The position numbers and the translations under genes are program-made. 7,505 bases of DNA from CAYRPN01 sp964426135 (GTDB taxonomy: Bacteria > Planctomycetota > Phycisphaerae > Phycisphaerales > Phycisphaeraceae): NCBI GenBank assembly GCA_964426135.1, contig CAYRPN010000195.1, forward strand, positions 1 through 7,505, read 5' to 3'. Below are positions 1 through 5,627 of the stretch, one piece after another (the stretch's first letter is position 1; each line of letters opens with the position of its first letter). The notes under the pieces were generated by a model that saw only the letters and a list, made by a program, of their open reading frames with translations, searched no databases and was not told the DNA's origin.

Positions 1-393
1 GATGCCACTGGCAGGCTTGGCTGCCAGTGGACCTGCGAAAAGCAAGGCGGGGGCGACCGTGGACCCGAGAAACGCACTGTGCATGGCAAGTTCGCCACCA
101 GCGTTGAAAAAGTCTTCGCCGCCGGCGACTGCCGCCGCGGCCAGAGCCTGGTCGTATGGGCTATCAACGAAGGCCGCGGCGCCGCCCGCGCCATCGACGA
201 GTTCCTCATGGGTGGCAGCACGCTCGCGGCGCCGGATGTGAGTCTGGGATTGGCGACGGCGGGGGGCATAAGGCCGCTTAAGACCGTGTTCCTGCGAGAT
301 GAACTTCGGCGTCGAAGTCTGCCATTGTCAATACTGGCAATTGAAGAGGATTGTCTTTGCGCGGGACATTTAGGAGTGCGAGAATTGAGCTGA
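1..393 (+). CDS. gltD: Glutamate synthase small subunit, C-terminal end (partial, possibly degraded)
   Basis: GltD is the FAD/NAD(P)H-binding small subunit of glutamate synthase and feeds electrons to the large subunit for glutamate formation from glutamine and 2-oxoglutarate. The frame is open from base 1, so the gene enters from outside the window. Bases ~85-225 encode KFATSVEKVFAAGDCRRG followed by QSLVVWAINEGRGAARAIDEF, the hallmark C-terminal FAD-contacting segment of bacterial GltD. Two things are odd. Upstream of about base 80 this frame does not resemble GltD, while frame 2 (about bases 47-76) reads ATVDPRNA, like the GltD 'VDxRGN' stretch, hinting at a frameshift. The protein also normally stops soon after EFLMG, but this frame continues ~50 unrelated residues to a TGA at 391-393, overlapping the opposite-strand gene; a TGA in frame 2 sits at 239-241, where the end is expected. 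Family assignment is confident; integrity is not. Confidence 0.62.
   Translation, partial: DATGRLGCQWTCEKQGGGDRGPEKRTVHGKFATSVEKVFAAGDCRRGQSLVVWAINEGRGAARAIDEFLMGGSTLAAPDVSLGLATAGGIRPLKTVFLRDELRRRSLPLSILAIEEDCLCAGHLGVRELS
5..30. repeat. Perfect 10-bp palindrome with 6-nt loop
   Basis: The arms CCACTGGCAG (5-14) and CTGCCAGTGG (21-30) are exact reverse complements around the loop GCTTGG. It resembles the small REP-like hairpins common between genes in planctomycete genomes (from memory, not searched). Its position where GltD coding sequence should be supports the idea that the gltD end here is a fragment or has been disrupted. Confidence 0.6.
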
Positions 394-637
394 TCAGGGA
401 GAAAACAGCACACAACTGCCCGCCGAAATTCCGGCCAGCCCAATTCGACATTAGAGCAAGGATCACTGCCCCCAGAGCGTATCCGGCGACCATCTGCCAT
501 TTCTTGCGACGCGCTACCGCCATGACAGATTCAGCAATCGTCGCTAGTCGCTTTTTGGCTTGATCAACCAAATATGCGGCGCGCGTTGGTTCCCGTTTAA
601 TCGCCATCTTTGTCGATGCGATGATCATCGCCAACAC
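278..637 (-). CDS. Hypothetical membrane protein, 3' part of a frameshifted gene
   Basis: I do not recognise this family. From a GTG at 637 the frame gives 119 residues. A basic, helical first half is followed by two hydrophobic segments, around GYALGAVILALMSNW and CAVFSLISSILALLN, which look like a membrane hairpin, and then a short polar tail ending at TAA (280-278). The same frame is open and protein-like upstream of the GTG, reading RFIPAVFDERERNEIGQV, back to about base 706. The GTG is therefore probably not the true start. Joined at the T run 708-705 to the upstream membrane-anchored frame (855-709), it would form one protein of about 192 residues. The end overlaps the tail of the gltD frame on the other strand. 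Either this is a broken gene or the sequence has a one-base error. Confidence 0.5.
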   Translation of the reverse strand: MLAMIIASTKMAIKREPTRAAYLVDQAKKRLATIAESVMAVARRKKWQMVAGYALGAVILALMSNWAGRNFGGQLCAVFSLISSILALLNVPRKDNPLQLPVLTMADFDAEVHLAGTRS

Positions 638-855
638 TTGCCCAATTTCATTTCGCTCGCGCTCATCGAATACAGCTGGGATGAAACGATCGGACCGTTC
701 ATTGAAAACGCAGAAATACTATCCTTCGCGTCATCGCCCGTAATACGTGCGCCTTTGAATACCCAAACCGCTATCGCAATGGTGATCGCCACTCCAAACA
801 CAATGAAAAGGAGTAGTTCCCCGCTATCCATCCGGGATGAAGCCATGCTGATCAT
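625..855 (-). CDS. Hypothetical membrane protein, 5' part of a frameshifted gene
   Basis: Function unknown. The ATG at 855 has a GGAG ten bases upstream; ATGs at 846 and 831 are alternatives. Residues ~13-33 (ELLLFIVFGVAITIAIAVWVF) are a clear N-terminal membrane helix, followed by a polar stretch GARITGDDAKDSISAF. After residue 50 the frame reads on for ~26 residues to a TGA at 627-625, but the -1 frame over the same bases is more protein-like and continues into the downstream segment. An ancestral five-T run at 708-705 (now four) would read AFFNERSDRF and join the two. The gene lies about 100 bases downstream of the nucleotidyltransferase on the same strand, with no visible functional link. 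Confidence 0.5.
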   Translation of the reverse strand: MISMASSRMDSGELLLFIVFGVAITIAIAVWVFKGARITGDDAKDSISAFSMNGPIVSSQLYSMSASEMKLGKCWR

Positions 856-954
856 GTCGGGAACGCTCCACGTCGATCAATGGCAAACAGGGTGGGAGAA
901 TTTCTGAGTTCCACCGTTACATATCCAACCTGCAGCCGTTGTATCGTAACATGC

Positions 955-1503
955 TTACAGTTGGGGCACCTGCCGTCGAATCTTCTCCAGCAGTTCCCGC
1001 GTGCCGTGCTGATCGCACCAGTGTTCGACATAGGGCCAGTCGAGCCTGCCTTGCTGCACGCGGATGACATTCTCAATATCCTCCCGATCTTTCTTGCGCA
1101 TCCATCGAAGTTTTGTCACGATCACATCCTCCACCGACGCCACCCAGCATTCTTGACCAAAGACAGGCACCTTCAACCGACGGGCAAAGCGTGCTTGATC
1201 ATGCGCATCGTCGCTCAGCAGGAACAGTTCGATTTTGAAGGGCACGCTCGAAAGTGAGAAAACGTATCGATAGGTCGCGGTGACGGTTTCGAAGCTCATT
1301 TGACGGTTCAGTTTGAAATCCGGCCCCAGACGCTTGGCGAGATCAGAAATCGTCGTATCGCCGATCTGAACCACGAAATCGGCATCCTGTGTGCTGCGAG
1401 CAATGCCATAGGCATTGCTCGAAAGCGATCCGACCACCATGTAGGGAACCTGCATGGCTTCGAAGGCGCTGATGATCGCCAGTATGGCCTCCCGACTCGT
1501 CAC
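955..1503 (-). CDS. Nucleotidyltransferase-fold protein (DUF6036/AbiEii-like)
   Basis: A 182-residue protein with the minimal nucleotidyltransferase active-site pattern: G25-S26, then R36-S-T-Q-D40-A-D42 supplying two carboxylates, and a third candidate acidic residue E92 in the strand FKIELFLL. The C-terminal part (SVEDVIVTKLRWMRKKDREDI at ~123-143) matches the helical region typical of AbiEii/DUF6036-type NTases. Such proteins transfer nucleotides to RNA or protein, often as the toxin of two-gene systems; the substrate here is unknown. The start is taken as GTG at 1503, with GAGG about 11 bases upstream, only three bases after the stop of the upstream small gene, so translation is probably coupled. 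An 11-bp perfect hairpin lies in the active-site codons (1397-1421). The stop is TAA at 957-955. Confidence 0.82.
   Translation of the reverse strand: MTSREAILAIISAFEAMQVPYMVVGSLSSNAYGIARSTQDADFVVQIGDTTISDLAKRLGPDFKLNRQMSFETVTATYRYVFSLSSVPFKIELFLLSDDAHDQARFARRLKVPVFGQECWVASVEDVIVTKLRWMRKKDREDIENVIRVQQGRLDWPYVEHWCDQHGTRELLEKIRRQVPQL
1397..1421 (-). other. 11-bp perfect hairpin inside the nucleotidyltransferase coding sequence
   Basis: CGAGCAATGCC (1397-1407) and GGCATTGCTCG (1411-1421) are exact reverse complements around a three-base loop. On the mRNA this covers the codons for S28-S29-N30-A31-Y32-G33-I34-A35 and part of R36, directly before the catalytic DAD motif. A stem this tight in an mRNA could affect translation or stability, but it may also follow from the amino acid sequence. 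Confidence 0.6.
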
Positions 1504-1506
1504 GGA

Positions 1507-1755
1507 TCAGTTTTCCTCGAAAGAAACGGAAACATTTTCAAGGCTTCGCGCCAATTCCAATCGCTCCTGAAGCATTTCAATGACGTGGTTTTCGTCTGCG
1601 TCTGGATTCTGTAACCTGATGCCGCCTTTTGTGAATTCGCAGGCAAGGTCGAAGAGATCCAATCCCGCGAGGATCTTTTCCCCGGGGGATTGCTGCCGCG
1701 CCCATTCGATTTCTTCGGCGTCGAGCGCTTCAAGCTGTTCCCGCGTGGGTTGCAT
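1507..1755 (-). CDS. Small acidic protein paired with the nucleotidyltransferase
   Basis: An 82-residue, soluble, acidic and mostly helical protein, starting at ATG 1755 and ending at TGA 1509-1507. There is no signal peptide or membrane segment. The first half (QLEALDAEEIEWARQQSPGE) precedes the segment ILAGLDLFDLACEFTKGGIR; the second half carries the helix HVIEMLQERLELARSLE (~58-72). I recall small proteins of this general pattern directly upstream of nucleotidyltransferase-fold genes in planctomycetes and cyanobacteria, but cannot name the family. The tight spacing (3 bases) to the NTase implies one operon and a shared role. An antitoxin, adaptor or cofactor for the NTase is an inference. 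The start has no strong Shine-Dalgarno sequence. Confidence 0.72.
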   Translation of the reverse strand: MQPTREQLEALDAEEIEWARQQSPGEKILAGLDLFDLACEFTKGGIRLQNPDADENHVIEMLQERLELARSLENVSVSFEEN

Positions 1756-1996
1756 GATTTAAGAATGATAGCTATCCCGGCAACTGAAATCCCCGGCGCA
1801 ACGCGACTCAACTATTCACCCCATCCAAGGCGTAGCCGTTCGCAGGATTGTGGACTCGATTCACGGGAGACAACTGCAGTCATCACGCGATTCTGATCGA
1901 CTGGCACAGTAACCCACGCCAGAGTTCAACCAACTATGAGTGATCACCTTGAATACGTTGCCGGTCGGCGTCCATTTTCCTCGCACGGAGCCTGCC

Positions 1997-2605
1997 ATGA
2001 AACATCTTCTCGCCATCGGTTTTCTGGTCGCCGCTTTCACCGCCCCGGTTCGCGCGGAGAGTTCCGCCAAGCAGGAGGCTGCCAAGCAGGAACCCGCAAA
2101 GCCGAAGGTCGCCGTTGGCGAACAGGCGCCCGCGTTCAAGATCAAGGACGCCACGGGCAAGATCGTCAACCTGGCCGAGCTTTCCGCCAAAGGCCCCGTG
2201 CTTGTTCGGTTGACCTGCGGTTGCTCTGGCTGCGACAAGGAACTTGCCTATTTCCAGGAGATTCACGAGGCGTACAAAGGCAAGGGCTTGACCAGCCTGC
2301 TGGTGTTCAAGGAGCCGGACGACAAGATCGCCAAGTACGCGTTGGAGAAGAAGCTGGACATGCTTTACGCCGTGGACACGAAGGGCGCGAGCTGGGATGT
2401 GTTCCAGACCAAGTCGATGCCCAGCAATTTCCTGATCGCCAAGGGCGGCAAGATCACCTCGATCGCCGCCGGTTGCGATCCCAGCGGCCTCCTCGCCAAC
2501 GCGGTGTCGAAGAACGCCGCGAAGGTGGTGGACGCGGAAGTGGTGGATGTGAAGAAACAGGTGGACGGGAAGAAGGACGCGAAAGCAGAGCAAGGGAAGA
2601 AGTAG
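1997..2605 (+). CDS. Exported thioredoxin/peroxiredoxin-fold protein (AhpC/TSA-redoxin type)
   Basis: A 202-residue protein with a Sec-type signal peptide (MKHLLAIGFLVAAFTAPVRA, cleavage near residue 20) and a lysine/alanine-rich linker. A thioredoxin fold of the AhpC/TSA-Redoxin-TlpA group follows: the entry motif VGEQAPAFKIKDATGKIVNL (~40-59), the redox site C74-G-C76-S-G-C79, and the cis-proline region SMPSNFLIAKGGKI (~140-153). The CxxC pair is probably C76/C79; C74 and C160 are extra cysteines. The final ~25 residues are a charged, lysine-rich tail. It likely acts outside the cytoplasmic membrane in thiol-disulfide exchange or peroxide handling; the substrate is unknown. The ATG at 1997 is chosen because GGAG sits six bases upstream and the signal peptide begins there; an upstream in-frame start at 1940 would bury the signal peptide. 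It appears monocistronic. Confidence 0.8.
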   Translation: MKHLLAIGFLVAAFTAPVRAESSAKQEAAKQEPAKPKVAVGEQAPAFKIKDATGKIVNLAELSAKGPVLVRLTCGCSGCDKELAYFQEIHEAYKGKGLTSLLVFKEPDDKIAKYALEKKLDMLYAVDTKGASWDVFQTKSMPSNFLIAKGGKITSIAAGCDPSGLLANAVSKNAAKVVDAEVVDVKKQVDGKKDAKAEQGKK

Positions 2606-2792
2606 GGGACGAGAGCATCAGCGAGTAGCGAGAAGGATGGACCGAATCTTCGAGGGCTTCTGTTTCGCCGCCCAGATGTTGGATGGCGATCTTTGGGTCA
2701 TTGCGCTTGGATCGGCGGGCCAGGCGAACTCGGCTCCCGCCTCCCTGGAAGGAAGTTGAGGCCAAGTTCTGGAGGTCTTGCCTGCCCGCGTC

Positions 2793-2875
2793 TGCCAAAT
2801 TTTCCGGGGCCTTGCTCCCTCTCCCTTCCAGGGAGAGGGTGGCCGAGTCTTCGAGGCCGGGTGAGGGTCGGGACG
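2793..2875 (+). repeat. Palindromic intergenic repeat, copy 1
   Basis: This copy begins TGCCAAATTTTCCGGGG, carries the hairpin CCCTCTCCC (2817-2825), loop TTCCA, GGGAGAGGG (2831-2839), and ends GTGAGGGTCGGGACG. It matches the reverse complement of 2927-3000 over most of its length, with small indels; a ~15-base stretch (about 2842-2857) is present only here. The core resembles the 'CTCTCCC...GGGAGAGGG...GTGAGGG' repeats seen between genes in many GC-rich genomes. Confidence 0.75.
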
Positions 2876-2926
2876 ACCAGATGGTTGCGGCATCCGTCAC
2901 ATGATGGTGGCGATTGCAATCTTGTG

Positions 2927-3000
2927 CGTCCCGACCCTCACCCCAGCCCTCTCCCTGAAAGGGAGAGGTAGCCGGAATGCAAGCCCCGGAAAAATTGGCA
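2927..3000 (-). repeat. Palindromic intergenic repeat, copy 2 (inverted)
   Basis: This is the reverse-oriented partner of copy 1. It reads CGTCCCGACCCTCACCCC, then the hairpin CCTCTCCC (2948-2955), loop TGAAA, GGGAGAGG (2961-2968), and ends CCCCGGAAAAATTGGCA. With copy 1 it could form a large cruciform or stem around a ~50-base loop (2876-2926), with a smaller hairpin inside each arm. Confidence 0.75.
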
Positions 3001-3030
3001 CAGTTGCCTGCCCCCGATTGTCCAAACCGG

Positions 3031-3060
3031 TTGCATTTACCATCGGCATTCGGCTAAACT
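3031..3060 (+). promoter_or_regulatory. Weak sigma70-like promoter before the PEP-CTERM gene
   Basis: TTGCAT (3031-3036) and TAAACT (3055-3060) are spaced 18 bases apart, about 68 bases before the start codon. The match is only fair (3/6 and 4/6), but it is the best candidate seen in the leader. Confidence 0.28.
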
Positions 3061-3127
3061 ACCGGCGCGTGGGCAATGGAGTCGAGATCCAGAGCTGACA
3101 GCAATTTCCTGAAAGAGAGCTTCCATC

Positions 3128-3835
3128 ATGCGCATTCAAGTTCTTGGGGTGGCGATCTGTCTTGGCACTTCCTCCGCTGCCCATGCGGTGGCGATCCCCG
3201 TCACCTACTTGTCGAATCCAGCACAGTCCTGGGTCGCCGCCGGCGTCAACACGCCCATCGCAACGTCGCCGACTGCGACCATCGGCAGTGCTCAGGACAT
3301 CAAGTCCAATCGGCACAATGCGCAGACATTCACGACGGGCGCCACGGGGTTTACGCTGGACAAGATCTGGATTCATTACCAGAACCTACAGTCGCCCTCG
3401 GCTGGATTCGGTCCAGGGACAGCGATGGAGTTGAAATTGTTCACGGTGGCCAACCCAACCGCGGCCGCGTTCTTGCCCGGGGCTAATCTTTTTGCCGTTC
3501 CGCAGGAACACGTGGTTCCCACGGTTGACAACGCAATCGAAGGGCACTTTGTGGTTTTCGATGTGGAAGATGTCGCCCTGGCTGCGAATACGAGCTACGG
3601 ATTCCAGTTCGTGACCAACGGCTTTCCTTATCAGTGGAGCCGGGCGTCGGCATTTGCCGGCGGCGCGGCGTACAGCGTTGTCAACGTCGCGCCGACATTC
3701 GATCATCTCTTCGCGCTGCAGGCGGCACCCGCCCAGCAACCGCCCGGCGACACCGTGCCAATGCCCGAGCCCGCCACGGCCTCGCTGGCGATGGGGGCAT
3801 TGGCGATGTTGCTGCGCCGGCGGCGATCGGTTTGA
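3128..3835 (+). CDS. PEP-CTERM sorted exported protein
   Basis: A 235-residue protein with an N-terminal signal peptide (cleavage after AHA, residue 20). Its C-terminal tripartite sorting signal is P213-E214-P215, a short hydrophobic stretch (216-229) and four arginines (230-233). This is the PEP-CTERM signal recognised by exosortase, which targets the protein to the cell surface or extracellular matrix. The body (AQTFTTGATGFTLDKIWIHY at ~64-83 and the later ALAANTSYGFQFVT) resembles the 'choice-of-anchor' beta-sandwich domains often found with such tails; no catalytic motif is visible. The ATG at 3128 is preceded by a purine-rich AAAGAGAG about eight bases upstream. No exosortase gene is in the window. 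Ligand and role are unknown. Confidence 0.82.
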   Translation: MRIQVLGVAICLGTSSAAHAVAIPVTYLSNPAQSWVAAGVNTPIATSPTATIGSAQDIKSNRHNAQTFTTGATGFTLDKIWIHYQNLQSPSAGFGPGTAMELKLFTVANPTAAAFLPGANLFAVPQEHVVPTVDNAIEGHFVVFDVEDVALAANTSYGFQFVTNGFPYQWSRASAFAGGAAYSVVNVAPTFDHLFALQAAPAQQPPGDTVPMPEPATASLAMGALAMLLRRRRSV

Positions 3836-3896
3836 GGCGGGGGGCTTGCCGTTGATCGGTTGGAACGTCGACGCGGTCTGGCGGTTTTGTGCAAGT

Positions 3897-3925
3897 TTGA
3901 CTTCGCATCGGGCCGAATCTATTCT
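3897..3925 (+). promoter_or_regulatory. Sigma70-like promoter for the tRNA-Thr/tuf cluster
   Basis: TTGACT (3897-3902, 5/6 to consensus) and TATTCT (3920-3925, 4/6) are separated by exactly 17 bases. Transcription would begin near 3932, about 20 bases before the tRNA-Thr 5' end, a plausible short leader. It probably drives the tRNA and, by read-through, tuf and the genes behind it. Confidence 0.55.
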
Positions 3926-3953
3926 CTATCTTCCGACCAAAGCGGGTCGTTGT

Positions 3954-4026
3954 GCCATCCTAGCTCAGTTGGTAGAGCACATCCTTGGTAAGGATGAGGT
4001 CGCGGGTTCAAGTCCCGTGGATGGCT
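3954..4026 (+). tRNA. tRNA-Thr (anticodon GGT)
   Basis: The cloverleaf can be drawn by eye. The acceptor stem is GCCATCC (3954-3960) with GGATGGC (4019-4025), plus discriminator T. The D arm contains AGCTCAGTTGGTAGAGC, the anticodon stem is CATCC/GGATG with loop TTGGTAA (anticodon GGT, reading ACC/ACT), and the T arm is CGGGTTCAAGTCCCG. The 3' CCA is not encoded. A tRNA-Thr directly upstream of tuf is a common bacterial arrangement, so processing of a shared transcript is likely. Confidence 0.95.
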
Positions 4027-4069
4027 CTTGGAATCGGCATCGCCGGCGCAGGTCGGGTTGGCCGGCGGG

Positions 4070-4084
4070 CCCCGATGATCGGGG
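4070..4084 (+). other. Short hairpin between tRNA-Thr and tuf
   Basis: CCCCGAT (4070-4076) and ATCGGGG (4078-4084) form a tight GC-rich stem, effectively six pairs with a three-base loop. No T tract follows, so it is not a standard intrinsic terminator. It could be a processing or partial attenuation element. It is followed at once by TTGACG (4085-4090); a second, weak promoter-like pair is TTGCTC (4097-4102) and TAGAGT (4120-4125), spaced 17. Confidence 0.35.
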
Positions 4085-4253
4085 TTGACGGGTAAGTTGC
4101 TCTTTGCAGTTCATTACTGTAGAGTGGCCGATTCTCCCCCCGCAGTATTGCGATATGGGACCGACAACACTGGGTTGTCGGCGGCATGAATTGTCACACG
4201 AGGCCGGCCTGGATCGGTCGCGCCACAGGAACACTTTGAAGACGGAGTGACCA

Positions 4254-5471
4254 ATGGCTAAGGGCGTATTCGAGCGTAAGAAACCACACGTGAACGTCGG
4301 CACGATCGGCCACGTCGACCATGGCAAGACCACCCTCACCGCGGCTCTCACCGCCGTGCAGGCCGCCAAGGGTCTGGCCACCTACAAGGCCTACGACGAA
4401 GTCGCCAAGGCTTCGGAGAAGGACGGTCGCCGCGACCCCACCAAGATTCTGACCATCGCCACTTCGCACGTCGAGTATGAGTCGGCCACCCGCCACTACG
4501 CTCACGTCGACTGCCCCGGCCACGCCGACTATGTGAAGAACATGATCACCGGCGCCGCCCAGATGGACGGCGGCATCCTCGTCGTCTCCGCGTACGACGG
4601 CCCGATGCCCCAGACTCGCGAACACGTCCTCCTGGCACGCCAGGTGAACGTGCCCCGCCTCGTTGTCTTCCTCAACAAGTGCGACCTCGTCGAGGACAAG
4701 GACCTCTTGGACCTCGTCGAGATGGAAGTCCGCGACCTCCTGAAGAAGTACCAGTTCGACGATGACACCCCGGTCATCCGCGGCGCCGCGTTCCCCGCGC
4801 TGGCCAACCCGAAGGACCCGGAAAAGACCAAGTGCATCCAGGAACTCATGGACGCGCTGGACAAGTGGATCCCCGAGCCGGTTCGTGAAACGGACAAGCC
4901 CTTCCTGATGGCGATCGAAGACGTGTTCTCCATCAAGGGCCGCGGCACCGTCGTCACCGGTCGTATCGACCGCGGCATCTGCCGCGTCGGCGACAACGTG
5001 GAAATCGTCGGCCTCGCCGACACGCAGAAGTCCACCGTCACCGGCGTCGAAATGTTCCAGAAGACGCTCGACGAAGGTCGCGCCGGCGACAACGTCGGCT
5101 GTCTCCTCCGCGGCATCGAAAAGGAACAGGTCGAGCGTGGCCAGGTGCTCGCCAAGCCCGGCACCATCCACCCGCACGCCAAGTTCAAGGCCCAGGTGTA
5201 CGTGCTGACCAAGGAAGAAGGCGGTCGTCACAGCCCGTTCTTCACCGGCTACAAGCCCCAGTTCTACTTCCGCACCACGGACGTGACGGGTTCGATCAAC
5301 CTCCTGGGCGGCGCGGAAATGTGCATGCCCGGCGACAACATCGAAGTGGAAGTCGAGCTCGGCAAGCCCATCGCCATGGAAGAGAACAGCCGCTTCGCCG
5401 TCCGCGAAGGCGGCCGTACGGTGGGTTCGGGCGTGGTTATCAAGATTCTCGACACGACCCCCGCCAAGTAA
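4254..5471 (+). CDS. tuf: Elongation factor Tu
   Basis: EF-Tu is the GTPase that carries aminoacyl-tRNA to the ribosomal A site. The 405-residue protein is full length, with GGAG six bases before the ATG. Visible G motifs are the P-loop GHVDHGKT (19-26), switch II DCPGH (86-90, catalytic H90), NKCD (141-144), and GAA (177-179) where GSA is usual. Domains 2 and 3 follow, with FLMAIEDVFSIKGRGTVVTG near 217-236 and GGRHSPFFTGYKPQFYFR near 323-340. Switch I differs from the standard form: the usual RGITINTSH is KILTIATSH (64-72), preceded by a several-residue longer, charged loop. The Mg-contacting threonine (T67) is kept. This form is also what I recall of planctomycete EF-Tu. The codon use is strongly biased to C/G endings, as expected for a highly expressed gene. 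It lies between tRNA-Thr and rpmG. Confidence 0.98.
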   Translation: MAKGVFERKKPHVNVGTIGHVDHGKTTLTAALTAVQAAKGLATYKAYDEVAKASEKDGRRDPTKILTIATSHVEYESATRHYAHVDCPGHADYVKNMITGAAQMDGGILVVSAYDGPMPQTREHVLLARQVNVPRLVVFLNKCDLVEDKDLLDLVEMEVRDLLKKYQFDDDTPVIRGAAFPALANPKDPEKTKCIQELMDALDKWIPEPVRETDKPFLMAIEDVFSIKGRGTVVTGRIDRGICRVGDNVEIVGLADTQKSTVTGVEMFQKTLDEGRAGDNVGCLLRGIEKEQVERGQVLAKPGTIHPHAKFKAQVYVLTKEEGGRHSPFFTGYKPQFYFRTTDVTGSINLLGGAEMCMPGDNIEVEVELGKPIAMEENSRFAVREGGRTVGSGVVIKILDTTPAK

Positions 5472-5475
5472 TATC

Positions 5476-5622
5476 GAGCCGTCAGCCATCAGCCGTCAGC
5501 CTTCAACTTTTGTTGAGGCCGGCGGCTGATGGCGACGGATGTTTTCCGATGTCTTGTGATTTGCGATTTGAACCTGACTTAAGGCTGTCGGCTGAAGGCT
5601 GACGGCTCCTAGCTGAAAGCTT
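5476..5622. repeat. Heptamer-unit inverted repeat A (tuf/rpmG spacer)
   Basis: The left arm is 7-nt units at 5476 GAGCCGT, 5483 CAGCCAT, 5490 CAGCCGT and 5497 CAGCCTT. The right arm is 5581 AAGGCTG, 5588 TCGGCTG, 5595 AAGGCTG, 5602 ACGGCTC, with degraded units to 5622. The CAGCC core is constant and the last two positions vary (GT, AT, TT, GA). A second partner for the left arm lies at 5521-5538, giving an alternative hairpin (5480-5538) capped by CTTCAAC-TTTT-GTTGAGG. The element ends six bases before the rpmG start codon. Confidence 0.85.
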
Positions 5623-5627
5623 TTCCC

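Larger units (their letters stand above)
2606..3127. other. Noncoding interval with an inverted repeat pair
   Basis: About 520 bases without a convincing gene. Bases 2606-2792 show no recognisable feature. Bases 2793-3000 hold the two inverted repeat copies listed separately. Bases 3001-3127 hold a possible promoter and the leader of the PEP-CTERM gene. Short open frames on both strands here (for example 2683-2904 plus and 2900-2454 minus) translate the palindromes into proline/arginine-rich text and are not believed. The stretch TTGCCTGCCC occurs at 2779 and again at 3004, just outside each repeat copy, in direct orientation. Confidence 0.6.

Noticed and set aside
703..709. Programmed -1 ribosomal frameshift in the split membrane gene
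   Set aside because: The codons GCG TTT TCA do not form a standard X XXY YYZ slippery heptamer, so a simple base loss or sequencing error is more likely.
852..1257. Open frames overlapping the NTase gene on both strands (852-1076 minus, 880-1257 plus)
   Set aside because: They overlap the NTase, whose motifs are clear, and show no family features of their own.
1934..2593. Long minus-strand and alternative plus-strand frames over the thioredoxin-like gene
   Set aside because: They are shadows of the real gene; only the frame from 1997 has a ribosome-binding site, signal peptide and family motifs.
2454..2971. Several short frames on both strands between the two exported protein genes
   Set aside because: They translate palindromic repeats, are proline/arginine/serine-rich, and have no ribosome-binding sites.
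4194..5489. A 431-codon open frame on the minus strand opposite tuf
   Set aside because: It mirrors tuf codon bias (C/G third positions keep the opposite frame open), has low-complexity Val/Asp/Leu-rich content and no recognisable domain.
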